A DNA stretch of 64,000 nt from Thermoplasmatales archaeon (GTDB lineage: Archaea > Thermoplasmatota > Thermoplasmata > Thermoplasmatales > Thermoplasmataceae): assembly GCA_026127925.1 (NCBI GenBank), contig JAJSLM010000004.1:96496-160495 (forward strand). Reading direction: 5' to 3'. Position 1 is the first letter of the stretch. Every line of letters begins with the position of its first letter. This document shows, piece after piece, positions 43,297 to 51,744 of the stretch. Under the pieces are notes generated by a model. The model was not told the DNA's origin. It made no database searches and saw only the letters and a list, made by a program, of their open reading frames with translations. Position numbers and translations under genes: made by a program.

Positions 43297-43764
43297 CGGT
43301 CATTTGACTATTATATCTATACGGAAAAATATAAATATGGTTTTCTTACAAATGTACCACCTCAAAAGTTACTGAGTACAGAGAAGTAGTGGTTGCATAT
43401 CAGATCGTTTGAGAGAAAGAATCGAATTTAGGTAGATCATTGGAAATGCAGGGTACATGTTAATAGGCAATGACCAACGTGATATTTTAAATTCGATTGA
43501 ACAACTGAGCAAAATAACCTGCAAATCAACACTCAAATTTAGATCAAAATAGCATATTATGATTAAAACACACGAACTAGAATCGTATGTATTATGCACG
43601 GTCTTCTGAGCTTGCCAAATTATAAAAGTATAATAATTTACTAAGAAATTGTAGAATTGGCAAAGTGTGTGAAAATGAGGTATAAGTACGACTCATTCGT
43701 GAACATAATTATAAATGACCTCTCTATATGGGAGGAGTCTAATATCGACAACAGGTGAGAATAA
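43297..43764. other. Intergenic region between cassette 2 and S6e
   Basis: About 470 bp with no convincing gene. On the plus strand, TTATAAAT at about 43709-43716 is the likely TATA box for S6e, giving a short leader with AGGTGA before the ATG. A 27-codon frame (ATG 43675 to TGA 43758) overlaps this promoter and is probably fortuitous. A 31-codon plus-strand frame near 43460-43550 (MLIGNDQRDILNSIEQLSK) could be a helix-turn-helix remnant, but the evidence is weak. Confidence 0.4.
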
Positions 43765-44181
43765 ATGGGAACATCAATTGCGATAATCGCTGATCCAAAA
43801 AACGGGAAAACATACAAGAAAGAGGTATCTCAGGAGAACTTGAACTCTCTTTCAGGAAGAAAGGCCGGAGACGAAATAGATGGCATATTCTTTGACCTTC
43901 CGGGATACAAACTTAAGATTACTGGAGGGACAACGAATGATGGTTTTCCGATCAGATCCGATCTGCAAACATCTGGAAGAAAGAGAATTCTCGTCTCATA
44001 TACAAAGGGGAAGAAGGGAAAAAATGGTTACAGGAAACGAATCACGCTTCGAGGCGCTATCATCGGACCAGACATTTCGCAGCTAAATTTAAAAGTGCTG
44101 CAATACGGCCCTGCACCTCTTGAACCACCAGCAGAATCTGCTGAAAACTCGGAGAATAAAGAAGAGGAAAAGAAGGAGTGA
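43765..44181 (+). CDS. rps6e: Ribosomal protein S6e
   Basis: A 138-residue small-subunit protein: IAIIADPKNGKTYKKEVSQE, AGDEIDGIFFDLPGYKLKIT, GGTTNDGFPIRSDLQTSGR and KRITLRGAIIGPDISQLNL. The last 25 residues are an acidic tail (PPAESAENSENKEEEKKE). One base separates its stop from the ATG of aIF2gamma, the usual archaeal S6e-aIF2gamma pair. Confidence 0.95.
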   Translation: MGTSIAIIADPKNGKTYKKEVSQENLNSLSGRKAGDEIDGIFFDLPGYKLKITGGTTNDGFPIRSDLQTSGRKRILVSYTKGKKGKNGYRKRITLRGAIIGPDISQLNLKVLQYGPAPLEPPAESAENSENKEEEKKE

Positions 44182-44182
44182 A

Positions 44183-45409
44183 ATGACCTCTCTTCCGCAG
44201 CCACTATTGAATATCGGCATGGTAGGCCATGTTGATCATGGCAAGAGTACACTTACGAAAGCCCTCACAGGAATAAAGACCGACATTCATTCCGAAGAAA
44301 TCAAGAGAGGCATATCCATAAAGTTAGGATATGCCGATACGCCCATATACAAGTGCAGAAATGAGAATGGGGAATTCTATTCACGGGAAAAATCTGGAGA
44401 CGACTATGAACTTGTGAAAGTTGTCTCTTTCGTTGATGCGCCGGGACATGAAACACTTATGGCGACGATGCTGTCTGGTGCCGCTATAATGAATGGTGCA
44501 CTTTTAGTTATTGCAGCTAACGAGAAATGCCCACAACCACAGACAAGGGAACATTTGACTGCCCTTGAGATCATGGGCATAGAACATATCATTATAGTTC
44601 AAAACAAGATTGATCTGGTTACAAAAGAAAGAGCTCTTGAAAGCTATAACGAGATCAAAAATTTTGTGCGCGGAACAATCGTGGAATCAGCCCCTATCAT
44701 TCCGGTGAGTGCATACCATAATACAAATATCGATACACTGCTTGAAGCTATTGCAACGATCATACCCCAACCATCGTACAACGTGAACTCTCCGGCAAAA
44801 ATGTATGTTGCGAGATCTTTTGATGTTAATAAGCCGGGTGCTGCCCCGAAAGCTCTTGTTGGCGGAGTTATAGGAGGATCGATTGTTGACGGCATGCTCA
44901 AGGTTGATGAGCAAATAGAGATTGTTCCTGGAATGCAGCTGGCCAAAGGTGGCCGACAGATATGGGAAAATATCATAACAGATATTACCTCCCTGAGATG
45001 TGGAAAAGGCGAATATGATTCCCTGAAACCTGGCGGTCTTGCCGCCGTTGGAACCAAACTGGATCCATATCTTACTAAGGGAGATTCACTTACAGGAAGA
45101 ATCGCTGGGCATCCGGGAAAAGTTCCAAAGATCGCGTTTGAAGTAACCATAGATGCACATATCCTTTCGAGAGTCGTAGGATTTCAGGAAGAACTCCCGA
45201 TTGAACCGATAAAGAACAAAGAAAACCTCATGCTTACAGTCGGTACAGCAAATACTGTAGGAGTTGTGACAAACGTAAAAGACGAAAATGTAGAAATAAG
45301 CCTAAAATACCCAACGGCTCCTTTTGAAAACGAAAGGATTGCAATAGGAAGAAGGATTGCGAACAGATGGAGATTAATTGGCTACGGAAACGTCATAAGA
45401 GTTCCGTGA
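44183..45409 (+). CDS. Translation initiation factor aIF2 gamma
   Basis: A 408-residue GTPase. G1 is GMVGHVDHGKSTLTKALTG, switch I IKRGISIKLGYAD, G3 VDAPGHETLMATMLSGAA, G4 QNKIDLV and G5 PVSAYHN; two beta-barrel domains follow, with SFDVNKPGAAPKALVGGVIG and PFENERIAIGRRIANRWRLI. It binds initiator tRNA as part of aIF2. The zinc knuckle normally found between switch I and G3 (four Cys) is reduced to a single Cys in YKCRNENGEFYSREK. The start is ATG 44183, with GGAG upstream inside the S6e end. It converges with the glycosylase gene, overlapping by 17 bp. Confidence 0.96.
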   Translation: MTSLPQPLLNIGMVGHVDHGKSTLTKALTGIKTDIHSEEIKRGISIKLGYADTPIYKCRNENGEFYSREKSGDDYELVKVVSFVDAPGHETLMATMLSGAAIMNGALLVIAANEKCPQPQTREHLTALEIMGIEHIIIVQNKIDLVTKERALESYNEIKNFVRGTIVESAPIIPVSAYHNTNIDTLLEAIATIIPQPSYNVNSPAKMYVARSFDVNKPGAAPKALVGGVIGGSIVDGMLKVDEQIEIVPGMQLAKGGRQIWENIITDITSLRCGKGEYDSLKPGGLAAVGTKLDPYLTKGDSLTGRIAGHPGKVPKIAFEVTIDAHILSRVVGFQEELPIEPIKNKENLMLTVGTANTVGVVTNVKDENVEISLKYPTAPFENERIAIGRRIANRWRLIGYGNVIRVP

Positions 45410-46052
45410 AGTGTGCTTTCCCGTAGTCGCAGCGCCCCCTGACAGGACATTCCTTGCAGATTGGTGTTTTTTTACAGTAATCCTTTGCCAAATACACTAG
45501 GGCCCCGTGAAAATTCTTTAAAGTTTTGACATCGTTTCCTATATCAACCATAACGTGACTTTTAACTGACTGTATGGTTGGAGTACTCTCGATACCTGTC
45601 CTTATGGAAATCCTTAGAGTATATTTGTCCACAACAAAATGAGGCCTTTCAAATACGTAGAGCAGAATTGAATCAAGAGTTTCCTGCCCAACACCTACCA
45701 CCGATGAGAAAAAATCTATAAGCTCCGAATCTGAAAGATCATCCATCTTGTCAAGTCCCCCGAATTCGGAAACAATTCTTTTTGAAAGTTCATGGAGTCT
45801 CTTCGCCTTCTGATTGTAGAAACCGGAACTTCGTATAGCTTGAGAGAGCTTCTCCAGGGGGAGTGAAGCGATTGCAGTTAGGCTACATTTCCCAATACTT
45901 TTCAATTGATCAATGGATTTTTTAACATTATTCCAGGACGTGTTCTGCGTGAGTATAGTACCAATGACTATCTCGTCCCTGGTCTCAGCCGGCCACCAAC
46001 CCGTGTCACCGTATCTCTTCTCGAGCTCCCTGTAAAGGATACGATAATTCAT
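45393..46052 (-). CDS. HhH-GPD DNA glycosylase, MagIII/endonuclease III-like, with 4Fe-4S cluster
   Basis: About 219 residues from ATG 46052. The helix-hairpin-helix is SSVVGVGQETLDSILLYVFE, followed by the catalytic Asp in RPHFVVDKYTLRISIR. C-terminal CKKTPICKECPVRGRC binds an iron-sulfur cluster. The lysine used by bifunctional endonuclease III in the hairpin is absent; 'GVGQETLDSILLYVF..P.FVVD.YT' resembles the 3-methyladenine glycosylase MagIII group, so a monofunctional base-excision enzyme is likely. An upstream in-frame ATG (46148) would add 32 basic residues and is less likely. Confidence 0.85.
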   Translation of the reverse strand: MNYRILYRELEKRYGDTGWWPAETRDEIVIGTILTQNTSWNNVKKSIDQLKSIGKCSLTAIASLPLEKLSQAIRSSGFYNQKAKRLHELSKRIVSEFGGLDKMDDLSDSELIDFFSSVVGVGQETLDSILLYVFERPHFVVDKYTLRISIRTGIESTPTIQSVKSHVMVDIGNDVKTLKNFHGALVYLAKDYCKKTPICKECPVRGRCDYGKAHFTELL

Positions 46053-46177
46053 TTTATTTTCTTTCTGGATTCCGTGCCTATTTGGATTTCTTTGTTTTGC
46101 TGTCTGTTGCCTCGATGCCAATGATATCCTCCCTATATTATGCAACATGCTTATAAGATTTAGATCGATTACCAGTA

Positions 46178-47470
46178 ATGAGCGAATTTGATGTTATCGT
46201 TGTTGGTGCAGGACCTGCTGGATCATCTGCGGCAATAAAGCTCGCTTCAGAGAAAATGAATGTTTTGCTGGTGGATCGCGCGGACCCGCCTGGATCGAAG
46301 AATATCTCGGGAGGCGTACTTTGGGGAAATGATCTCGAAAATATATTACCGGGTTGGAATAAAATGGCTCCGGTTGAGAGATACATAACCTCTAAAGGCG
46401 TTGGATTCCTAACCAAAGATTCAAGTATCGACGTAAATATAAAATCGAGGAAATTTTTGCAGGGCATTACAGGATACAGCGTTCTTCGGGTCAAATTCGA
46501 TCAGTTCCTTGCAAAGAGGGCTGAAAGTGCAGGCGCAATGCTTGTTTCTGGCGTCACCGTTGAAAACCTTGCATTCAAGGATGGTAAAGTAATTGGGGTC
46601 GTCCAGGAGGGCGATACGATAACTGCGGACACAGTTATATTGGCTGAAGGCGCTAACCCGAGAGTGGCAATTGATTCAGGAGCCAGAAGACCGATAGCCG
46701 ATCAGGATGTCGCCATAGGCATAAAAGAGGTAGTTAAGCTTCCCGAAGCAACGATTAATGAGAGGTTTGGACTCACAAGTAAAGAAGGATTTGCGGGTGA
46801 GTACGCTCTGGGATTCCTGGAAGACGGTGTTGAGGCTGGAGGATTCCTTTATACAAACCGAGAGAGCATATCTCTTGGGGTTGTTATTAACATGGGTCAC
46901 CTTAGGGCTGACGACAAAACGTATTCATTCGACATTATGGATCAATTCACCGAACATCCCTCGATTGCTTCCCTGATTCAGAATGGAAAACTTTCCGAAT
47001 ACAGTGCACATCTTGTTGTTGAAGGAGGGTATAATTCCTTTCCCAAACAATACGGAAACGGTTACATGATCGTTGGTGACGCGGCCGGGTTGAGTTTCAG
47101 CAACGGATTGATGATACAGGGAATGAATTATGCGATCGCGTCCGGAATCCTTGCGGCGGAAACTGCCATTGAGGCAAAGAAATCCTCAGACTTCTCGGAA
47201 AAATCATTTTCTCGGTATAAAGACAAAATGATGGAATCTTTCGTAGCGAAAGATGCGTATAACTTCAAAGGTATAGAGGAAGTTACCTGGGGAAAACTGG
47301 CACATAAGATCATGCCATCGCTGATGGAGGATGTCCTTGTGAATATGTTTCTCACAGATAGCACGCCAAAGAAGCATCTGACAGAACTTATCAGGAAAGC
47401 CATGAAGGAAAATAATGTTAAAAGTTCTGATTTGCTAATGGAAGGGTATAAAATGATCAGGAGGATGTAA
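46178..47470 (+). CDS. fixC: FixC-type electron-transfer flavoprotein:quinone oxidoreductase
   Basis: A 430-residue FAD protein with the Rossmann motif DVIVVGAGPAGSSAAIKLAS at the N-terminus, the family motif NISGGVLWGNDLENILPGW, and the second FAD contact GYMIVGDAAGLSFSNGLMIQ. FixC transfers electrons from ETF (FixAB) to quinone, with FixX. It heads a four-gene operon fixC-fixX-fixA-fixB on the plus strand. The stop is two bases before fixX. Confidence 0.92.
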   Translation: MSEFDVIVVGAGPAGSSAAIKLASEKMNVLLVDRADPPGSKNISGGVLWGNDLENILPGWNKMAPVERYITSKGVGFLTKDSSIDVNIKSRKFLQGITGYSVLRVKFDQFLAKRAESAGAMLVSGVTVENLAFKDGKVIGVVQEGDTITADTVILAEGANPRVAIDSGARRPIADQDVAIGIKEVVKLPEATINERFGLTSKEGFAGEYALGFLEDGVEAGGFLYTNRESISLGVVINMGHLRADDKTYSFDIMDQFTEHPSIASLIQNGKLSEYSAHLVVEGGYNSFPKQYGNGYMIVGDAAGLSFSNGLMIQGMNYAIASGILAAETAIEAKKSSDFSEKSFSRYKDKMMESFVAKDAYNFKGIEEVTWGKLAHKIMPSLMEDVLVNMFLTDSTPKKHLTELIRKAMKENNVKSSDLLMEGYKMIRRM

Positions 47471-47472
47471 AC

Positions 47473-47745
47473 TTGAAAGTAGAAGAAAAATTGTCTTTGT
47501 TAAATTACAAAACCGATCCGGAATATGCGCATATTACGATAAAGCCGCCTATCTGTGCAGTCTGTCCGGATCATTTTTGTACATTTGCCTGTCCGGCGAA
47601 ATGCTATACGCTTTTGAACGGTAAGCTAAATTTCAAGTATGAAGACTGCGTCGAGTGCGGGACCTGCTTTGTCGCATGTGCGCACGATAGCGTTACATGG
47701 ACTAACCCGAAAGGCGCTCACGGGGTAAAATACAAATTTGGGTGA
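47473..47745 (+). CDS. fixX: FixX-type ferredoxin-like protein
   Basis: A 90-residue ferredoxin. Cysteines are arranged as ICAVCPDHFCTFACPAKCY in the first half and CVECGTCFVACAHDSVTW in the second, as in FixX and the C-terminal domain of eukaryotic ETF-QO. It starts with TTG at 47473, preceded by AGGATG. It passes electrons between FixC and the quinone pool. Confidence 0.93.
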   Translation: MKVEEKLSLLNYKTDPEYAHITIKPPICAVCPDHFCTFACPAKCYTLLNGKLNFKYEDCVECGTCFVACAHDSVTWTNPKGAHGVKYKFG

Positions 47746-47749
47746 TTCT

Positions 47750-48544
47750 ATGGCTCTTGAATTGGTTGTAATAACAAAAATAGTTCCGGATGGAAGTGAG
47801 GTCTTTATCGATCCTGTTAACCTCACGTTGAACAGATCGCTCGCAACGAATGTGCTAAATCCTGCCGACGAGAACGCGCTTGAGCTTGCGCTTCAGGTAA
47901 AGGCAAGATATGGTGGGAGAATCACGGTACTGTCTATGACACCTCCATTCGCTATACCGTATCTTGAGGAGTGCGTCGGTAGAGGTGCCGACAGGGCAAT
48001 CCTGTTAAGTGATAAGGCGGTTGCTGGATCGGATACTTATCCAACTAGCCTTGCGATTGCAGCCGGAATCAGGCATATCGGTAAAGTGGACATTGTTTTC
48101 GCGGGTGAAAAGACCTCGGATTCGAGCACAGGCCACGTCGGGCCAGGAGTTGCTGAATTTCTTGATGCTGAACTCGCCTCTTATGTAAGTTCCGTTGAAT
48201 ACGATGACGGTTACGTTATAGCTACAAGGGAGTTTGAGGAAGGAACTGAAGTTGTAAAGATACCTACACCTGCAGTTGTAACGGTTCTAACCAACTCAAA
48301 TAATCCAAGGAAAGCGTCGCTCAGAAGGAAAATTGACGCGATAAGGCAGGGAGTAATAGTGTGGGATCTAAAGGAAGTTGGTCTCCCGCCATATGCCGTC
48401 GGCCTGAGAAATTCTCCAACCATCGTTAAGAGGATGATTCCTTTCCCGAGAAGGGACAGGAAAGCAGAGAAGATAACGATAGAAAACATAGGAAAACTTG
48501 TGGACGTTTTTGAGCAGAATAAACTGATAAAAGGCGGTGAGTGA
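47750..48544 (+). CDS. fixA: Electron-transfer flavoprotein beta subunit (FixA)
   Basis: About 264 residues from ATG 47750 (GGGTGA Shine-Dalgarno). Family blocks: VITKIVPDGSEVFIDPVNLT, NPADENALELALQVKARYGG, IVFAGEKTSDSSTGHVGPGV (the AMP/FAD-binding region) and RKASLRRKIDAIRQGVIVWD. ETF beta pairs with alpha and binds AMP or, in bifurcating ETFs, a second FAD. Which type this is cannot be told from the sequence alone. Confidence 0.93.
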   Translation: MALELVVITKIVPDGSEVFIDPVNLTLNRSLATNVLNPADENALELALQVKARYGGRITVLSMTPPFAIPYLEECVGRGADRAILLSDKAVAGSDTYPTSLAIAAGIRHIGKVDIVFAGEKTSDSSTGHVGPGVAEFLDAELASYVSSVEYDDGYVIATREFEEGTEVVKIPTPAVVTVLTNSNNPRKASLRRKIDAIRQGVIVWDLKEVGLPPYAVGLRNSPTIVKRMIPFPRRDRKAEKITIENIGKLVDVFEQNKLIKGGE

Positions 48545-48546
48545 AG

Positions 48547-49617
48547 ATGGTTGAACTGGTTAAGGCAACACCCCCCGAAGACATTTCTCAATGGAAGGAC
48601 GTAATGGTTTACTGTGAAACTTTCCAAAATAAGCTTACAAGGGCTGCTCAGGAAATGATTGGCCGTGGGAGATCGATGGCCGATAAAACAAAGACCAAAT
48701 TGATTGGAGTAGTTATTGGAAGCGACATAAGTGATACTGCAAAAGAAGCGGGTTATTATGGATGTGACCGAGTGATTGCTTTTCAATCAAGTGCTTTTGA
48801 TATGTATAAGTCCCGGCCATTTACGGATAACCTCACAGCGGCGGTGAAAGAGGCAAAGCCAAATATCCTTATAGTTCCGGGAACACACAATGGTCGTGAC
48901 CTGGCTGCCAGGACAGCAATAAGGGTCCAGAGTGGTCTGACTGCGGACTGCATGGAGATAGATGTTGAAGAGGAGACAGGTATACTTATAGCAAGGAGGC
49001 CGGATTATGGCGACAGCACCATGTCAGAGATTAGGTGTGAAAAGCACAGGCCGCAGATGGCAACCTCACGCCCTGGCACATTCGAGGTTCCCCCGAGGGA
49101 TGATAAAAGAAAATTCAAGGTTGATCTCAGAGAAGTAAAGGTTAAAAAGGGCCAGATCAAGGAGGAGATACTCTCGTTCAAACCTCGTAGCGGAGAAGAT
49201 ATATCGACAGCGAAGATCGTTGTGGCAGGCGGCCTTGGAATGGGCAAGCCTGAAGGCCTCAGGCTCGTGGAAGAACTTGCCAATGAACTCGGAGGGGTTG
49301 TTGGCGTTTCCAGGCCCATTGCCGATATTGGATGGATCTCCAGGAGCCACCAGGTTGGACAAACGGGCATTACTGTGAGACCAAATCTGTACATTGCTGC
49401 AGGCATATCTGGAAAGCCACAGCACACAGTAGGAATGGCAAACAGCAAACTGATCGTATCGATTAATACGGACCCTGATGCTGAAATGAACAAAAACGCA
49501 GACTATGTGATTGTCGACGACTTATACAACGTGATTCCGGCACTCATAGAAGAGATCAAAAAAAGAAAAGGTGCTGAGAACATAGAAGTAACCCAGAAGA
49601 AAAAGAAGAAGGCGTAA
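48547..49617 (+). CDS. fixB: Electron-transfer flavoprotein alpha subunit (FixB)
   Basis: About 356 residues from ATG 48547 (GGTGA six bases upstream); a GTG at 48541 is less well placed. The C-terminal FAD domain is clear: VVAGGLGMGKPEGLRLVEEL, GVSRPIADIGWISRSHQVGQ, TGITVRPNLYIAAGISGKPQ and HTVGMANSKLIVSINTDPDA. The N-terminal third is the ETF fold. The tail is lysine-rich. It completes the fix operon and converges with thrS. Confidence 0.94.
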   Translation: MVELVKATPPEDISQWKDVMVYCETFQNKLTRAAQEMIGRGRSMADKTKTKLIGVVIGSDISDTAKEAGYYGCDRVIAFQSSAFDMYKSRPFTDNLTAAVKEAKPNILIVPGTHNGRDLAARTAIRVQSGLTADCMEIDVEEETGILIARRPDYGDSTMSEIRCEKHRPQMATSRPGTFEVPPRDDKRKFKVDLREVKVKKGQIKEEILSFKPRSGEDISTAKIVVAGGLGMGKPEGLRLVEELANELGGVVGVSRPIADIGWISRSHQVGQTGITVRPNLYIAAGISGKPQHTVGMANSKLIVSINTDPDAEMNKNADYVIVDDLYNVIPALIEEIKKRKGAENIEVTQKKKKKA

Positions 49618-49656
49618 GCTTTCCTTCATTATTTTAAGCGGGGGAATTATTTAATA

Positions 49657-51657
49657 TCATATAGTTTGAACGGGGTTCTTTTCATTGATCTCTTTTAGAA
49701 CCGCACTAATAAATCCGCTCACGGGCATAACTTTCTGTTCGCCTTTGCGATTCCTCACGGAAATAGTGTTTTCCTTCTCTTCCCTTTCGCCTACAACGAG
49801 TATATAAGAAGGCCTCATTGATCTGATCATCTTCAGTTTCTTGTTGAGCGTTTCCGATCCGAGATCAATCTTTGCCCTTATCCCTTCCTTGGAAAGTTCG
49901 GATGCAACATTCCTGGCATAAGAATCGAACTTCTCGCTAACTGGAACAACGTAAGCTTGAAGAGGACTCAACCACGTAGGAAACTTGCCAGCAAAATGTT
50001 CTATCAGGATCGCCATGAAACGTTCGTACGACCCATATATGGCTCTATGAACGATCACGGGCTTCTCCTGTATACCGTCCTGGTTAACATAAAACAAACC
50101 GAAATTTATTGGCATAAAGAAGTCTATCTGTATTGTCGCCACCTGCCACAGCCGCCCAAGAGCGTCCTTTATGTGAATGTCTATCTTTGGCCCGTAGAAC
50201 GCTGCCTCGCCAATCTTTTCTCCGTAGACAATTCCTTCATCGTTTAATGCCTCCTTGAGCTGATCGGTAGCTTGATCCCAGTGAGTGAAATCCGGCTTGA
50301 AATCCTTGCCGCCGCAATTTGGGCATGAAAGCTCCTCGGAAAGAGAAGCTTTTCTTGCCTCAATCTTTGTTCCACAGCTAGAGCAAATATAAGAGATCAG
50401 GAAATCATCAGGTTTCTCCTTGTCTATGATGCTCAGATCATAGTTCATGTCAATTTTTCCAAATATCGTGCTGTAGACTATGCTCACCATTCTGAGTATC
50501 GATTTTACTTCCTGTAAAACCTGGTCAAGTCTCAGAAATGCGTGTCCGTCATCCTGCGTGAACATCCTCGGCCGCGTCAGTCCACCAACTTCTCCGGATT
50601 TTTCATACCTGTATACGGTAGCCTGTTCACTGTATCTCACGGGCATTTCCCTGTAACTCTTTGGGCTTCTCTGGAATATTATTATGTGCCCAGGGCAGTT
50701 CATGGGTTTGATACCGTAAGAATCACCATCATCGAGCGTGAATACGAACATGTTCGATCTGTATTTGGCATAATGCCCGGATCTTTTCCAGAGTATGTCC
50801 CGGTATACATGCGGAGTCGCTACCTCCTCCCAACCAAATTCTGAATTGAGACCCTTCATGAAAGTCATGAGCTCGTTTCTCACTATAACCCCATTAGGGG
50901 GGTAGAATGGAAAGCCCAGGGCAACGTCGGTGTCGAACGTGAAAAGATCCATTTCTTTGCCAATTTTCCTGTGATCCCTTTTTGCAGCTTCTTCCCTGTT
51001 CTGAAGAAACGCCTTCAGGTCCTTCTCCTTCGTAAAAACCGTGCCGTATATCCTTACAAGCCTGGTCTCCTTCTCGTCACCTTTATAATTGGTACTCGCG
51101 ACGTTAAGGAGCCTGAAGTACTTTATGTACCCGGTAGAAGGAACATGTGGACCCAGACAGAAATCTCCAAAGTTACCCTGGATATAAACGGTCGATTTTG
51201 AACCCGCTGGAACATTCGCAATGACTTTGTCGATCTTGTAGCGGTTTCCAGAGAAACGGGAGATCAGCTCTTCCCTTGTCATCTCTTTTCTGATTATCGG
51301 GTAATTTGCATCAGAGAGCTTGTGCATCCTCCCTTCTATCCTTGCAAGATCCTCTTCTGTCGGCGGAGGCATCTCTATGTCATAGTAAAAGCCATCATCA
51401 GTTGCAGGGCCTGCATTCAACTTAGCATCTGGATAGAGTTCCATAACTGCCTGCGCAAGAAGATGGGCGGCAGAATGCCTCAGTATTTTAAGGCCATCCG
51501 GAGATTCAAGGAATACTGGTTCAATTGTCTCGTCTCCTGCAGCAACTGCGCTTAGATCTCGAGCCGTTCCATTTACAAGCACCGCAATAGCGCCTTTTAC
51601 ACCATTCTTCTTTAATAGATCTCCGAAAGACTCACCTGCGACAAAGGAAATTTTCAT
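49657..51657 (-). CDS. thrS: Threonyl-tRNA synthetase, bacterial/eukaryotic type
   Basis: A 666-residue class II synthetase with a short TGS-like N-terminus, an N2 editing domain (HSAAHLLAQAVMELYPDAKL and FCLGPHVPSTGYIKYF, giving the HxxxH and Cys-His metal site), and a catalytic core with the zinc Cys in GIKPMNCPGHIIIF, motif 2 RPRMFTQDDGHAFLR and motif 3 RAIYGSYERFMAILIEHFAG. The anticodon domain follows (YVVPVSEKFDSYARNVAS). Many euryarchaea use a DTD-like archaeal editing domain instead, so this gene may derive from bacteria or from an older split. An inserted four-Cys zinc ribbon (CSSC and CPNC) lies in the catalytic domain. Confidence 0.95.
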   Translation of the reverse strand: MKISFVAGESFGDLLKKNGVKGAIAVLVNGTARDLSAVAAGDETIEPVFLESPDGLKILRHSAAHLLAQAVMELYPDAKLNAGPATDDGFYYDIEMPPPTEEDLARIEGRMHKLSDANYPIIRKEMTREELISRFSGNRYKIDKVIANVPAGSKSTVYIQGNFGDFCLGPHVPSTGYIKYFRLLNVASTNYKGDEKETRLVRIYGTVFTKEKDLKAFLQNREEAAKRDHRKIGKEMDLFTFDTDVALGFPFYPPNGVIVRNELMTFMKGLNSEFGWEEVATPHVYRDILWKRSGHYAKYRSNMFVFTLDDGDSYGIKPMNCPGHIIIFQRSPKSYREMPVRYSEQATVYRYEKSGEVGGLTRPRMFTQDDGHAFLRLDQVLQEVKSILRMVSIVYSTIFGKIDMNYDLSIIDKEKPDDFLISYICSSCGTKIEARKASLSEELSCPNCGGKDFKPDFTHWDQATDQLKEALNDEGIVYGEKIGEAAFYGPKIDIHIKDALGRLWQVATIQIDFFMPINFGLFYVNQDGIQEKPVIVHRAIYGSYERFMAILIEHFAGKFPTWLSPLQAYVVPVSEKFDSYARNVASELSKEGIRAKIDLGSETLNKKLKMIRSMRPSYILVVGEREEKENTISVRNRKGEQKVMPVSGFISAVLKEINEKNPVQTI

Positions 51658-51744
51658 ATTAAGCCAACTGGCATTTAATGCACCAATTTATTTTTTTGTC
51701 CTTATCCGCGGGATCTTTCAACATTGTGAAAGATCCTGTGAGTG

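Noticed and set aside
43369..43599. 76-codon minus-strand frame
   Set aside because: Composition and lack of start signal suggest chance in an AT-rich intergenic region.
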